Origin: Prochlorococcus marinus str. MIT 9201
Lineage (GTDB): Bacteria; Cyanobacteriota; Cyanobacteriia; PCC-6307; Cyanobiaceae
Reading direction: 5' to 3'
DNA length: 64,000 bases
Assembly: GCF_000759955.1 (NCBI RefSeq)
Contig: NZ_JNAL01000005.1
Coordinates: 62,001-126,000 of the forward strand
In this document: positions 46,604 to 56,917 of the stretch, in pieces
Layout: every line of letters starts with the position of its first letter
How positions within the stretch are numbered: position 1 is the first letter of the stretch
The notes under the pieces: generated by a model
What the model saw: only the letters and a program-made list of their open reading frames with translations
Told to the model about the DNA's origin: nothing
The model's database searches: none
Program-made: the position numbers and the translations under genes

Positions 46604-46831
46604 CTAGGCTACTAAAGTCGAATCTTCATTCTCTGATGTGATTCGAATTCTCTCTTCCAACTTAGGTCCATATAATTCATTTCCCCAAATCTCAACTCTA
46701 GAATCGTTTGGAGCATTAAAAGTCAAAATATCAGTTGGGAATAAAACTCTCTCTAAGAAAAAGTTTGATGGACCAATACATCTCAAAACTACCATTCTGT
46801 TACCTTCGTTTTTGTAAGAAAACTCAACCAT
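46604..46831 (-). CDS. DUF1830 family protein
   Basis: 75 residues with the family core NRMVVLRCIGPSNFFLERVLFP and DSRVEIWG. DUF1830 is a small cyanobacterial family without known function, probably a beta-rich soluble fold. No membrane span. The gene lies between the small-protein group and glycerate kinase. Confidence 0.75.
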   Translation of the reverse strand: MVEFSYKNEGNRMVVLRCIGPSNFFLERVLFPTDILTFNAPNDSRVEIWGNELYGPKLEERIRITSENEDSTLVA

Positions 46832-46912
46832 CCCTTAAAAAGCAAAATATCTAATATTAAACACTACTTATTACTACTAAAATGTATAAAAACACACTGA
46901 AAAAAGATATTT

Positions 46913-47866
46913 TTATAGATAGCGCAAATTCAACCCTGCATCAACTAAGTTTCTCTTTTGATCAATTAACAATAAAGCATAAGAATTAATATCATCAAAA
47001 CTTATATGAGGAACTGCAACATCAAGCATTCTCAAGAAATTAGATAATTTTTCATCTTTAAGTGCATTTCCTTTTTGTAAAAACATTTCTTGTTCTTGAT
47101 TAGATTTCCACATATTCATGTACTTAAACCTTAAGGGCTTTATTTGCCAAATATTATCAATTAAACTCCAAACATCTAAATATTTTTGTAAATTTTTCTG
47201 AATTTTTTTTCTATAAAAAGACTCTTGAGAACTCAAATCCGATAATTCTGTAGGTATTTCATTTATATCCAGAGATAAAGGTTCAATCCCCAAAAACCAA
47301 CCCTCAAGAATTAATAAATCAGGATTTTCATATCTCCAATGAGATCTATCCCCTAATCCTCCTCTTAAAGATTTATCAAAAACAGGAACATTTAACTCTC
47401 CATTTATTTTCCAACCTAATAATTTTTCATGCATTAATTCAACTGAGTGACTGCCGGGAAAGCCTCTTGAGACATTCCAGGGATTATTCTCAACTGCAAG
47501 TTTCATTTCTTCAGACGGAAGATAGAAATCGTCAATTGAAATAACAACTATCTTGAAATTCAATTTTAATGAAATAGCCTCAAGCCATTTACCTAAAGTT
47601 GTTTTTCCAGTCCCAGGTAGAGCTGAAATTCCAATAATTTTTCTATCAGAAAAATTATTTTGAAGTTTATAAGCATGAGATAAAAGAGGTAGAGCTAAGC
47701 CCCAAATCCAATCATCATTTACTTTATTAGTCCAGAATTGATCAATTGAAAAAATATTTCTTTGATTATTCCAAAAATTAAACCAATCATCCAAGGATTC
47801 CCAACCAATATCCATAATTAAATTTTCAAACTTATCAAGAGAAAAATTAATATTTAAATCATTCAT
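46913..47866 (-). CDS. glyK: D-glycerate 3-kinase
   Basis: 317 residues with a P-loop kinase core: ALPGTGKTT (82-90), SIDDFYLPSEEM and LLILEGWFLGI, as in plant-type GLYK and its cyanobacterial relatives. It phosphorylates D-glycerate to 3-phosphoglycerate, the last step of photorespiration. Its position next to a glucosylglycerate-type phosphatase and phosphorylase suggests that it also recovers glycerate freed from glucosylglycerate. It starts 4 bases after the phosphatase stop. Confidence 0.88.
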   Translation of the reverse strand: MNDLNINFSLDKFENLIMDIGWESLDDWFNFWNNQRNIFSIDQFWTNKVNDDWIWGLALPLLSHAYKLQNNFSDRKIIGISALPGTGKTTLGKWLEAISLKLNFKIVVISIDDFYLPSEEMKLAVENNPWNVSRGFPGSHSVELMHEKLLGWKINGELNVPVFDKSLRGGLGDRSHWRYENPDLLILEGWFLGIEPLSLDINEIPTELSDLSSQESFYRKKIQKNLQKYLDVWSLIDNIWQIKPLRFKYMNMWKSNQEQEMFLQKGNALKDEKLSNFLRMLDVAVPHISFDDINSYALLLIDQKRNLVDAGLNLRYL

Positions 47867-47870
47867 CCTT

Positions 47871-48668
47871 CTAACTTAGTCTTCGCTTACTTATCAATTT
47901 ATTGAGTTCATTTTTCCAACCATATCCATTTGGTTCAGAAGCCAAAGTAAATTCCAAATCTTTTAATTGATCTAGTAAATCTAAGTTAGGTCCATCTATT
48001 CCAGGAATAACAATTTTAATATCTGAGTTTAAAAGTAGAGGTAAATCATTTGGAGAGTCTCCTAATCCTATAATTTCAATATTTTGAATATTAGAATATT
48101 CTTTAAGAACATTTATTGCTTTACCTTTATTAGATTTTGTAGATAATAAGTGACTCATTCTATTTCCCTTAAAAATATCAACATTGAACTTTTTACAACA
48201 GATATTAATTTTCTCTTCTAAATAAATTGGCGGATTTAAAAATGGCATGCTCCAATGCCTATCACGCATTAAGTTCAATGAGTTGCCTTCTAAACCTGTG
48301 AGCTGAGTTGCTTCTTGATCAGTGAGATTATTAAGGGGAGTCAGTTTATAATCAATTTCACTAGAAATAAAATTTAAAATTTCTTCAAGAGATTCATATT
48401 TAATTCCAAGAATAATTTCTCCATTTACTCTATTAAGAGTTTCACCATATATTGCAGCACCATTCTCAACAATATAAGGATCTGTCAAGTTGAGTTCCTT
48501 TCTAATAACTTTTACTTCAGAAGCGGTTTTGCTTGTACAAAGAATTACGGGTATAGATAATTTCTGTAGTTTTTTTATAGTTTCTCTTGCAGGTGATAAG
48601 TCATATGAGTGATCCATTAAGGTACCATCTACGTCACTTACTATCCAAATAGAAGATTTTTCTTTCAT
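47871..48668 (-). CDS. HAD phosphatase, mannosyl/glucosyl-3-phosphoglycerate type
   Basis: 265 residues of the HAD-IIB, MpgP-like group. Motif I VSDVDGTL (D12, D14), the CTSKT motif II and the C-terminal GLGDSPNDLPLL are present. The family strips phosphate from mannosyl- or glucosyl-3-phosphoglycerate. With gpgS across the cluster, glucosylglycerate-3-phosphate is the more likely substrate. It lies 2 bases after the GH13 gene. Confidence 0.82.
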   Translation of the reverse strand: MKEKSSIWIVSDVDGTLMDHSYDLSPARETIKKLQKLSIPVILCTSKTASEVKVIRKELNLTDPYIVENGAAIYGETLNRVNGEIILGIKYESLEEILNFISSEIDYKLTPLNNLTDQEATQLTGLEGNSLNLMRDRHWSMPFLNPPIYLEEKINICCKKFNVDIFKGNRMSHLLSTKSNKGKAINVLKEYSNIQNIEIIGLGDSPNDLPLLLNSDIKIVIPGIDGPNLDLLDQLKDLEFTLASEPNGYGWKNELNKLISKRRLS

Positions 48669-48670
48669 TT

Positions 48671-50431
48671 TTATAAAGCACTAAGCCAAATTACTTGAAA
48701 AGGGTCAAGACTAATATTTTTGTAATTATATTTAGTGGATGTTAAAAAATCTTTGGTATTGAAATCATTATCAATTATTTTTGGTAGATCATTATCATTC
48801 AATTGATAATTAATTTTATTTTCAGTCATATTATGGATTGCAAAAACAGCATCAGGACCTTTACTTCTTTTGATTACAACAATATCACTTCTACCTTTAG
48901 ACAAACATTTCATTTCCGAACAAGGGTGAAATTGCTTTAATTCTGATCTGACATCCATAGCATTACGAAGATATTTTAAGTTTTTATTAGCATTTGATTC
49001 AGGATTATTTAAAACGGCTAGAAGATTTTCTGATTTAAACTTTTCTCTATTTAGGTCTCTTCTTTGACCTGTCATAGAAAAACTTTTGATATCATTTTCT
49101 GAAGCTAATAATGCAGGTAAATAAAAGGCAGGAACTCCTTTCAAAGCCATTACTAATAATTGACTCAAAATAAATCTCTCATATTGAAATCTTTTAGAAT
49201 CTCTACTTGAGTCTTCCATTGCACTCCACCAACTAATATTCAATTCATAAGGTTTATCATCACCATTTGATAAACGTCTATGACTTACTAATCCGCCTCT
49301 TTTCTCACAATTAATTAATAAATCTTTTATTCTATGTTCGTTCATTAAACCCTCAAGAGCTCGTAGCCCAACACCATCGTGTGATGCAGTGAAATTAAAA
49401 AGAGTTGTATCATCAGGCAATTCTGGCCAATCAAAAATCCATGAGTTTAGAATGTCAGCTCTTGAAGTAATAATTGCTTCAAGGAGAAGAGGAGGCAATG
49501 GGAAATTGTATGCCATATGGGCTTCATCATCAGGAATCAGATAAGATAAATTTTCCTTCTGAGGAACATTAGTTTCAGTTATCAAAACTCCATCATCAAG
49601 AAGATTATTCAAAAGAACTCTTAAGAGTTTTACAATTGAATGTGCTTTTGGTAAATGCAAGCACGTTGTCCCTGATTCTTTCCAAATAAAACCTACAGCA
49701 TCAAGCCTAAGCCATTTAATACCATTAGATAAATAAGTAATAATTAAATTCAAGAACTCAAGAGTCATTTTTGGATTATGCCAATTCAAATCAATTTGAT
49801 CTGGACCAAAAGTTGTCCAAACTTGTTTAGGGCCATCTTCTGTATTTATTTGAGAAAACAAAGAAGAACTTCTTGGTCTAACTACATTTGACCAGTCAAG
49901 ATTCTGATTCGGTGAAAAAACATTTGATATTCCTGGTTCTTGAGATTTTATAAATTGTTGAACCCATGGGTGAGATGATGAGACATGGTTTAGGACTAAA
50001 TCTGCCATCAAATCATGATTTTTAGAAATACTTTTGAGATCATCCCATCCACCAAATTTTTCTTCTAAAGAATCATAACTTGAGACTGCAAAACCTCCAT
50101 CACTTGTAGATTTTAAAAAAGGAAGAATATGTACAACTTTAGATAAACTGCCAAAATGTTTACTTAACAACTCATTAAGAGTTATCAATGTTGCCTTGCC
50201 ATTTTTGTAAATACTATCTGCATAAGTTATCAAAACCGAATGAGATTCACTCCACCTTTCCTTGTCTCTTATTTCTTCATAAGCAGATTTCTCTGAGAAA
50301 TCATATAAAATCTGTAATAATTGGTTTGAAATACAATTAATTTCTTCTGTAGTATTATTTGAATAAATTGTTTTTAACAATTTATTAATCTTTAATCTAT
50401 CTAATTTTTTCTCTGAATCAATTTGCTTCAC
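48671..50431 (-). CDS. GH13 sucrose/glucosylglycerate phosphorylase-like enzyme
   Basis: 586 residues, a GH13 barrel of the sucrose-phosphorylase subfamily (GH13_18). Catalytic residues fit D244 (WLRLDAVGF), E286 (LITETNVP) and D352 (TASHDGVGL). Often annotated sucrose phosphorylase, but relatives include glucosylglycerate phosphorylase, which splits the solute with phosphate to glucose-1-phosphate and D-glycerate. The flanking gpgS, phosphatase and glycerate kinase favour that role here; sucrose remains possible. Confidence 0.8.
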   Translation of the reverse strand: MKQIDSEKKLDRLKINKLLKTIYSNNTTEEINCISNQLLQILYDFSEKSAYEEIRDKERWSESHSVLITYADSIYKNGKATLITLNELLSKHFGSLSKVVHILPFLKSTSDGGFAVSSYDSLEEKFGGWDDLKSISKNHDLMADLVLNHVSSSHPWVQQFIKSQEPGISNVFSPNQNLDWSNVVRPRSSSLFSQINTEDGPKQVWTTFGPDQIDLNWHNPKMTLEFLNLIITYLSNGIKWLRLDAVGFIWKESGTTCLHLPKAHSIVKLLRVLLNNLLDDGVLITETNVPQKENLSYLIPDDEAHMAYNFPLPPLLLEAIITSRADILNSWIFDWPELPDDTTLFNFTASHDGVGLRALEGLMNEHRIKDLLINCEKRGGLVSHRRLSNGDDKPYELNISWWSAMEDSSRDSKRFQYERFILSQLLVMALKGVPAFYLPALLASENDIKSFSMTGQRRDLNREKFKSENLLAVLNNPESNANKNLKYLRNAMDVRSELKQFHPCSEMKCLSKGRSDIVVIKRSKGPDAVFAIHNMTENKINYQLNDNDLPKIIDNDFNTKDFLTSTKYNYKNISLDPFQVIWLSAL

Positions 50432-50448
50432 TTTGAAAAAATCAACGA

Positions 50449-50460
50449 AGTATTAATACT
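50449..50460. promoter_or_regulatory. 12-bp perfect palindrome between gpgS and the GH13 gene
   Basis: AGTATTAATACT sits near the middle of a 50-base divergent gap. It could be an operator for both directions, or simply two mirrored -10 boxes (TATTAAT and TAATACT). No NtcA-type GT-N10-AC is seen in the gap. Confidence 0.4.
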
Positions 50461-50481
50461 ATTCTGCACATCAATTAGAAA

Positions 50482-51708
50482 ATGGACTTTCAACAAGGGT
50501 TAATCACAACAATACATGAATATGGAGTTACTAGAAATTTACTTAAAGAATTAAACAAAAGTCTTAAAAAAAGATCAACAAGCATTTTAATTCCTTGTTT
50601 ATATGAAGAGTTTGAGCGTCCAGCATTAAAAGACATAAGAGAAGTTTTAAAAGACCTTACAGGCTTAAATGAATTAGTTATTGCTCTCTCTGCAAAAACT
50701 ATTGAGCAAGTTAAAGCAGCAAAATCATTTTTTGACTCTATGCCATTTCCAGTTCATGTTCAATGGACTAATTCCCCCTCCGTAATAAAACTATTAAAAA
50801 GTCAAGAAAAAAATGGATTAGAACTATTAGGAACTCCAGGTAAAGGATGGGCTGTCTGGCAAGGTATAGGAGTTGCGACGAGAAAATCAGAAGTTGTTGC
50901 TCTTTTTGATGCTGATATAAGAACTTTTAGTCCTTTATATCCCTCAAGAATGATACTTCCACTTCTGGATGAATCATATGGAATTTCATATGTAAAGGCT
51001 TTTTACAGCAGGTTATCCTTAGAGACCAATCAATTACAAGGTAGAGCAACAAGATTATTTGTGGGACCACTACTGGCAAGTCTTGAACAGTTAGTAGGTA
51101 AGGGTCCCTTTTTACAATATCTTCAATCATTTAGATATCCACTAGCAGGAGAATTTGCTTTCACTAAAGACCTTGCGATGAATTTACGAATTCCTTGTGA
51201 TTGGGGTTTAGAGATAGGTTTATTATCAGAGGTTTATAGAAATGTAAGAACCTCCAAAATAGCCCAAGTTGACCTAGGTTTATTTGATCATAAACATAAG
51301 AATATTGGTGATTCCTCTAAAGAAGGATTGCAAAAAATGTGTACAGAAATACTTTCAAGCGTTTTAAGAGGTCTCATGGAACATCAAGCAGAGACCTTAA
51401 CAAGTACTCAACTAGCAACCTTAGAAGTTCTTTACAAAAGAGTTGGAGAAGATAGAGTAAAAAAATTTGGATTAGATTCAGCAGTTAATCAACTTCCATA
51501 CGATCGTCATGAAGAAGAGCTATCAGTACAAAAATTTGCAAAACTATTGAGGCCAGCTACAGAAGATTACTTGGCTTGCCCTACAACACAGCAGTTGCCA
51601 AGTTGGTCAAGAGTTCTTTCTTGTGAAAACAAACTGCAAGAAGATTTAGCAAATGCTGGGTCACAAGATATAAAGACTACTGAAAAAGAATTAATTAAAA
51701 ACTTCTAA
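50482..51708 (+). CDS. gpgS: glucosyl-3-phosphoglycerate synthase
   Basis: 408 residues, a GT81-type glycosyltransferase: [23 protein letters not shown] and the metal-binding DAD (D143, D145) in [11 protein letters not shown]. Transfers glucose from a sugar nucleotide to 3-phosphoglycerate, the first step to glucosylglycerate, a compatible solute that picocyanobacteria are known to accumulate, notably when nitrogen is short. It is divergent from the phosphorylase operon and its 3' end overlaps ureC by 4 bases. Confidence 0.88.
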   Translation: MDFQQGLITTIHEYGVTRNLLKELNKSLKKRSTSILIPCLYEEFERPALKDIREVLKDLTGLNELVIALSAKTIEQVKAAKSFFDSMPFPVHVQWTNSPSVIKLLKSQEKNGLELLGTPGKGWAVWQGIGVATRKSEVVALFDADIRTFSPLYPSRMILPLLDESYGISYVKAFYSRLSLETNQLQGRATRLFVGPLLASLEQLVGKGPFLQYLQSFRYPLAGEFAFTKDLAMNLRIPCDWGLEIGLLSEVYRNVRTSKIAQVDLGLFDHKHKNIGDSSKEGLQKMCTEILSSVLRGLMEHQAETLTSTQLATLEVLYKRVGEDRVKKFGLDSAVNQLPYDRHEEELSVQKFAKLLRPATEDYLACPTTQQLPSWSRVLSCENKLQEDLANAGSQDIKTTEKELIKNF

Positions 51709-53414
51709 AGTAAAAAGTACCTTTGAGCCATTGGTATTTCATCAAGAGGTTCACAAGTAAGAAGTTCCCCATCACAAAAAACTTCATAAGTTTGAGGATC
51801 AACTGAAATATTTGGTAGTTTACTATTAAGTTTTAATTTTGATTTGTTGATATTTCTGGTATTTTCTATGGCAATACATTTCTTTTGTAAGCCTAATTTA
51901 TTTGGAATATTTTGATCAATTGAATTTTTACTTAAAAAGGTAAAAGAGCTCTTAATTAGAGATTGGCCGAAACTTGCAAACATAGGTCGACCGTGAACAG
52001 GGCCTGGAGTAGGAATTGAAGCATTTGAATCCCCCATTTGGGACCAAACTATAGATCCTCCTTTAACAACTAATTCAGGCTTCACAGCAAAAAAGGAAGG
52101 TTTCCACAACACCAAATCCGCAATTTTACCCTTCTCTATAGACCCAACATGTTTATCGATACCATGAGCTATTGCAGGATTAATTGTGACTTTAGAAATA
52201 TATCTCTTTACTCTGTAATTATCGTTTCTATCAGAATCCTGCGAAAGAGGTCCCCTTTGGACTTTCATTTTATGAGCTGTTTGAAAAGTTCTTGTAATTA
52301 CTTCACCAACTCTTCCCATGGCTTGAGAATCACTAGCAATAATTGAAAAGGCACCTATATCATGCAAGATATCCTCAGCTGCAATAGTCTCTCTTCTGAT
52401 CCTTGATTCAGCAAATGCAATATCTTCTGGGATTTTAGAATCTAAATGATGACAAACCATTAACATGTCAAGATGTTCCTCTAATGTGTTCCTCGTGTAG
52501 GGTCTTGTTGGATTAGTACTACTTGGAAGAACATTTTTTTCTCCACAAATTTTAATAATATCTGGTGCATGGCCTCCACCTGCTCCTTCAGTATGAAAAG
52601 TATGAATAGTTCTTCCTGCAATAGCATTGATGGTATCTTCAACAAAGCCCGCCTCATTCAAAGTATCAGTATGAATACATACTTGTACGTCAAACTTATC
52701 TGCGACATTAAGACAAGAATTTATTGTGGAGGGGGTCGTACCCCAATCCTCATGAAGCTTCAACCCACATGCACCAGCTTCAACCTGATCGATAAGATTG
52801 CTCTCGTTTGTTGAGTTTCCTTTTCCAAAAAAACCTAAATTCATAGGAAATGCTTCTGCAGATTGAAGCATTCTTGAAATATGAAAAGAACCCGGAGTAC
52901 AAGTAGTGGCATTTGTGCCAGTTGCAGGTCCAGTTCCTCCTCCCAACATAGTTGTGATTCCAGAAGCTAGTGCCGTTTCAACTTGTTGGGGACATATAAA
53001 ATGTATATGGGTATCTATTGAACCTGCAGTAAGAATATGGCCTTCTCCAGCTATTACTTCTGTTGATGCACCAATAATAATATCGACATTATCCTGGATA
53101 TCAGGATTACCGGCCTTACCAATTTCAAAAATCATTCCGTCTTTTATACCCACATCAGCCTTAATTATTCCCCACCAATCTAAGATCAAAGCATTAGTTA
53201 TTACGGTATCTACAGCTCCATCAACTCTTCTTACTTGAGACTGTCCCATCCCATCTCGAATAACTTTACCTCCCCCAAATTTAACTTCATCTCCGTATGT
53301 AGTTAAATCCTTTTCTACTTCTATAAAAAGTTCGGTATCTGCAAGCCTTACTCTATCACCCGTAGTGGGTCCGTAAGTTTGCGCATAAGTATTTCTGTTA
53401 ATTTTATAAGACAT
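51705..53414 (-). CDS. ureC: urease alpha subunit
   Basis: Catalytic subunit; hydrolyses urea to ammonium and carbamate. All nickel-site residues are visible with a +2 offset from the Klebsiella numbering: H136 and H138 (THIHFI), carbamylated K219 (GLKLHEDWG), H248, H274, the flap C321-H322 and D362. 569 residues. It follows ureB by 4 bases; its 3' end overlaps gpgS by 4 bases. Confidence 0.98.
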   Translation of the reverse strand: MSYKINRNTYAQTYGPTTGDRVRLADTELFIEVEKDLTTYGDEVKFGGGKVIRDGMGQSQVRRVDGAVDTVITNALILDWWGIIKADVGIKDGMIFEIGKAGNPDIQDNVDIIIGASTEVIAGEGHILTAGSIDTHIHFICPQQVETALASGITTMLGGGTGPATGTNATTCTPGSFHISRMLQSAEAFPMNLGFFGKGNSTNESNLIDQVEAGACGLKLHEDWGTTPSTINSCLNVADKFDVQVCIHTDTLNEAGFVEDTINAIAGRTIHTFHTEGAGGGHAPDIIKICGEKNVLPSSTNPTRPYTRNTLEEHLDMLMVCHHLDSKIPEDIAFAESRIRRETIAAEDILHDIGAFSIIASDSQAMGRVGEVITRTFQTAHKMKVQRGPLSQDSDRNDNYRVKRYISKVTINPAIAHGIDKHVGSIEKGKIADLVLWKPSFFAVKPELVVKGGSIVWSQMGDSNASIPTPGPVHGRPMFASFGQSLIKSSFTFLSKNSIDQNIPNKLGLQKKCIAIENTRNINKSKLKLNSKLPNISVDPQTYEVFCDGELLTCEPLDEIPMAQRYFLL

Positions 53415-53418
53415 AATT

Positions 53419-53739
53419 TTAAGTATCTAAAGAACCGTTAACCAATGAATTAAAACCATAGGCAATTCTTAAACCTTTATATGGAACTAATTTGACATCA
53501 GTTGTATCTCCAGGTTCGAATCTAATTGCTGTTCCTGCAGGGATGTCAAGACGCATACCAAGTGTTATTTCTCGATTAAAAATTAAAGCCTTATTAGCTT
53601 CAAAAAAATGATAATGAGATCCAATTTGTACAGGTCTATCTCCAGAATTAGAAACTTTTACTGTTTTAACTTCCTTACCAAGATTTAATTCGATTTCACC
53701 TTGTTCAGAAATTATTTCGCCAGGAATTAAATTACTCAT
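53419..53739 (-). CDS. ureB: urease beta subunit
   Basis: 106 residues matching UreB over its length ([59 protein letters not shown]). Structural subunit of the urease trimer. It lies between ureA (2 bases) and ureC (4 bases). Confidence 0.97.
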   Translation of the reverse strand: MSNLIPGEIISEQGEIELNLGKEVKTVKVSNSGDRPVQIGSHYHFFEANKALIFNREITLGMRLDIPAGTAIRFEPGDTTDVKLVPYKGLRIAYGFNSLVNGSLDT

Positions 53740-53741
53740 AA

Positions 53742-54044
53742 CTAGTTAATCGGATTGTGAATAGTAACTAATTTTGTCCCATCAGGGAAAACTGCTTCTA
53801 TTTGGACTTCATCAACCATTTCAGGAATGCCCTCCATAACTTGTGATTTTGAAAGCCAGGTAGTACCCTCTGACATTAATTGACTTACACTTTTTCCATC
53901 TCGAGCTCCTTCAAGAACTTGAAAACTCAAAAAAGCAATTGTTTCAGGATAATTAAGTTTAAGACCTCGACAAAGTCTTCTTTCAGCTAAAAGTGCAGCA
54001 GAAAAAATCAATAATTTATCCTTTTCTTGAGGTGAAAGATGCAT
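53742..54044 (-). CDS. ureA: urease gamma subunit
   Basis: 100 residues matching Ure[53 protein letters not shown]. Smallest structural urease subunit. It is 50 bases after ureD; the tight ureABC order is that of most bacteria with three separate subunits. Confidence 0.97.
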   Translation of the reverse strand: MHLSPQEKDKLLIFSAALLAERRLCRGLKLNYPETIAFLSFQVLEGARDGKSVSQLMSEGTTWLSKSQVMEGIPEMVDEVQIEAVFPDGTKLVTIHNPIN

Positions 54045-54094
54045 AATAAAAAATTAATCTATAAATTCTTAAAAAAGGTTCTTCCTGAACATAA

Positions 54095-54997
54095 TTAATA
54101 ATTCATAGAATCTTGTAAAGGCCATACACCTTGATATTTTGGCTCACAAAATCCACAAACAGACCTAATTTGTTTCCAAATACAAAAAAAACATTTCCTA
54201 GCATCTTGAGAAGAACTTCCTAGGAAACGTACAGAGAAACCATTTTCAAGAATTCCAATAGATAAATTATTATCAGTTTCTTCAAAAATCTTTTTTATAT
54301 TTGCAACAAGATTATTTCTTTTTGACTTAGAAAAATCTTTTTCGCAAATCCAAATTAAGGATCCAAAAACAGGCATATAATCCATACCTGACTTTGCCAC
54401 ATAACTTGCCTTAGATAATTCAATTTGATCAACATATTCCCAATCATCATATAAATCATTATTTCTTATGATTTCTAATTTAGATCTAAAAACTCCACTC
54501 TCGATAGACTCTCCAGAAGAAGATCTTCCAAGCCTTATTAAATCAGTAAACAAAAAACTTGAAGTTTCTGAAATATATACTTTAAACTTTTGATCGTATA
54601 AACCATTAGCAAAGATAATTGTTTCTTGGGGGAGATATTCCAAATGAGAATTATCAAGAATTTTTATGAGACTTTTTTGCCGTGAAAAAGTTCCTTTTGG
54701 ATTAATTTTAGATATCCCAACTGATCCATATACTTTCTGAGCTGAAGAAGTAGTCAACAATACCTTAGAGTTTTTTTCAAGATTTACCTCAAACACAAGT
54801 AAATCGCCTCCAACCAATCCCCCTGCAGTATGAAGAACAGGTAAGATGCATCTGCCCTCCTGATCATTAGTAGACTTTAATAACTTGTAAGGAGAAGTTG
54901 ATTTAGATTTAAAGATTGTTTTATTAACATTTCCTAAACTTGTTTTATTATTGAAAAAATTTAAGAAACAATTACCTTCCCAAGAAGTTTTAATCAT
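54095..54997 (-). CDS. ureD: urease accessory protein UreD
   Basis: 300 residues. Accessory protein that binds apo-urease and, with UreF and UreG, delivers nickel. [13 protein letters not shown] and [11 protein letters not shown] are conserved UreD segments. It starts the leftward ureDABC run, divergent from ureE across a 42-base gap. No NtcA motif is seen in that gap, so nitrogen control may be indirect or from another site. Confidence 0.92.
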   Translation of the reverse strand: MIKTSWEGNCFLNFFNNKTSLGNVNKTIFKSKSTSPYKLLKSTNDQEGRCILPVLHTAGGLVGGDLLVFEVNLEKNSKVLLTTSSAQKVYGSVGISKINPKGTFSRQKSLIKILDNSHLEYLPQETIIFANGLYDQKFKVYISETSSFLFTDLIRLGRSSSGESIESGVFRSKLEIIRNNDLYDDWEYVDQIELSKASYVAKSGMDYMPVFGSLIWICEKDFSKSKRNNLVANIKKIFEETDNNLSIGILENGFSVRFLGSSSQDARKCFFCIWKQIRSVCGFCEPKYQGVWPLQDSMNY

Positions 54998-55039
54998 AAA
55001 TTGTTTTCTTTAATTACTAAATTAAAGTAACCAAAAATT

Positions 55040-55495
55040 TTGATTATGAGAATGAATAAACAAATAGTTGTAACTGATTGGATTAAGGAAAAACCTCGGT
55101 TAGGTTCATTTTTAAAACTTACCTTAAGTTCAGATGAAAGAAAAATCTTGCGAGGTAAAAGATTAACTGATTGTGATCAAGAAATAATTTTACAATTACC
55201 TAGAGACGGCAAATTAAATGATGGAGATATACTTTCAACAAATGAGTCCAATTTTTATGTAGAAATAATTGCAAAAACAGAAGATTTAATTGAAATAACT
55301 TCAAATTCTAAAATTGAACTTATTAAAACTGCTTATCATCTAGGGAATAGGCATGTAGAGGTGGAAATAAAAGAAGACATTCTTTTAACAAAAGGTGATT
55401 ACGTAATTGAAAATATGCTTAAAAATTTTAATGTTGATATTGTAGATGCACAGAAAAAATTTTTTCCGGAAAGAGGTGCCCATAGTCATGAGTAA
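55040..55495 (+). CDS. ureE: urease accessory protein UreE
   Basis: 151 residues. Nickel metallochaperone with an N-terminal peptide-binding part and a C-terminal metal-binding part (GNRHVEVEIKED, H at 109-110 area). It ends in a short AHSHE tail and lacks the long His-rich tail of Klebsiella UreE. The ATG is at 55046 or 55040 (MIMRMNKQ or MRMNKQ). It overlaps ureF by 8 bases. Confidence 0.93.
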   Translation: MIMRMNKQIVVTDWIKEKPRLGSFLKLTLSSDERKILRGKRLTDCDQEIILQLPRDGKLNDGDILSTNESNFYVEIIAKTEDLIEITSNSKIELIKTAYHLGNRHVEVEIKEDILLTKGDYVIENMLKNFNVDIVDAQKKFFPERGAHSHE

Positions 55496-56174
55496 AAGTC
55501 ACTTATTAAAATATTTATTAATAAGCCCTAACTTACCAGTTGGAGGATTTTGTTATTCGGAGGGACTGGAGTGTTACCTTCATACAAAAGATTTAAAAGA
55601 TTCAAATTCGGTAAAAGAATTAATCATAAGTGAATTAAAAATTGGCCAGATTAGACTAGATGCAAGACTATTATGTGATTTTTTTGATATTTTTAATGAG
55701 TTAAATGATGGCAAAAATTTAAAAAGTAATTTGCAAAAGCTTTTGAGTTTGGATAAATGGATTCTCTCATCAAAAGACTCTCTAGAATTGAGAGAACAAC
55801 AAATTCAAATGGCAAAATCTCTCTTTGATCTAACCAAAGAATTTGGATTTGAATATCTATATAAAAAAAATAAAAAAAACTCCTGGCCTTTATCGTGGAG
55901 TTGGGCTTGTTATTGTTTTGAAATTACGAAGTTAGAAATGGTTGAGAATTTTTTCTTTTCGTGGAGTGCAAACCAACTTAGTGCAGCATTAAGGATTATT
56001 CCTATTGGTTCAACAAAAGCACAATTAATTCAAAGAGATTTATTAGCAATAATTTCAAAAGTTTCTAAAGAAATTATGGACAAGGAAATTGATGACATCT
56101 ATTTTGGCAATGTAGGTTTAGCTATGGCACAACAAAATCATAATGAACTTTATACAAAACTTTTTAGAAATTAA
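55488..56174 (+). CDS. ureF: urease accessory protein UreF
   Basis: 228 residues from the ATG at 55488 (MSKSHLLKYLLISPNLPVGGFCYSEGLE). An in-frame ATG 14 codons upstream (55446) reads through the ureE end and is unlikely to be the start. UreF gates GTPase activity of UreG and channels nickel. Helical, as usual. It overlaps ureE by 8 bases and precedes ureG by 3. Confidence 0.92.
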   Translation: MSKSHLLKYLLISPNLPVGGFCYSEGLECYLHTKDLKDSNSVKELIISELKIGQIRLDARLLCDFFDIFNELNDGKNLKSNLQKLLSLDKWILSSKDSLELREQQIQMAKSLFDLTKEFGFEYLYKKNKKNSWPLSWSWACYCFEITKLEMVENFFFSWSANQLSAALRIIPIGSTKAQLIQRDLLAIISKVSKEIMDKEIDDIYFGNVGLAMAQQNHNELYTKLFRN

Positions 56175-56177
56175 TTT

Positions 56178-56807
56178 ATGAGCAGCAAATTGAGAGTAGG
56201 AGTTGCTGGACCTGTTGGTTCAGGAAAAACTGCATTAGTAGAGACTCTATGCTTAAGCCTTAAAAAAAATTATGAGATAGCAGTGGTCACCAATGATATT
56301 TACACTAAAGAAGATGCTAACTTTCTAATAAATAAAAAAGTTTTAGAAGAAGGGAGGATTATTGGTGTAGAAACAGGAGGTTGTCCTCATACAGCGATAA
56401 GAGAGGATTGTTCCTTAAATAAAAATGCAGTTTTAGATTTAGAGAATAAATATAATCCTTTAGATTTTGTTTTTGTAGAAAGTGGAGGTGATAATTTAGC
56501 ATCTAGTTTTAGTCCAGAACTTGTAGATTTATCAATATATGTAATAGATGTTTCTGCCGGAGACAAAATTCCTAGAAAAGGAGGACCAGGGATAACAAGG
56601 TCAGATTTATTATTAATAAACAAAATTGACTTAGCGGATATGGTAGGTGCTGATTTAAAAATTATGAAAAGTGATACTGAATTTATGAGAAAAGGAAAAC
56701 CTTGGTTTTTCACCAACCTTAGTAGCGGCATAGGAGTTGAAGAAATTACTCGATTTTTAGAATCACATATACCCAACAATCGAAACCAGAAAAATGTTCA
56801 GTACTAA
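56178..56807 (+). CDS. ureG: urease accessory GTPase UreG
   Basis: 209 residues. SIMIBI GTPase that powers nickel insertion. P-loop GPVGSGKT (11-18), the CPH motif ([13 protein letters not shown]) that binds nickel, and the NKIDLAD guanine site are all present. It closes the ureEFG run; urtA begins 110 bases later behind its own promoter. Confidence 0.97.
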   Translation: MSSKLRVGVAGPVGSGKTALVETLCLSLKKNYEIAVVTNDIYTKEDANFLINKKVLEEGRIIGVETGGCPHTAIREDCSLNKNAVLDLENKYNPLDFVFVESGGDNLASSFSPELVDLSIYVIDVSAGDKIPRKGGPGITRSDLLLINKIDLADMVGADLKIMKSDTEFMRKGKPWFFTNLSSGIGVEEITRFLESHIPNNRNQKNVQY

Positions 56808-56827
56808 TATATTGGATTCAACAAAAA

Positions 56828-56841
56828 GTTACGACTGATAC
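56828..56841 (+). promoter_or_regulatory. NtcA-type binding site of urtA
   Basis: GT-N10-AC (GTTACGACTGATAC), nearly the same as the glnA site. A -10-like TAATAA/TAACTT lies about 20-25 bases downstream (56861-56869), the usual class II spacing. It predicts urtA activation under nitrogen shortage. Confidence 0.7.
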
Positions 56842-56917
56842 AAAACGAATTCTCACTCGTTAATAACTTTTACTTTATCCCCCTAATGAGGGTCAATTAC
56901 CTAATTTATCCTAATTC

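Noticed and set aside
52906-53238. Plus-strand frame of 110 codons
   Set aside because: Antisense to ureC.
54998-55039. Possible NtcA site between ureD and ureE
   Set aside because: GTAACC is present but no AC/TAC falls at the needed distance.
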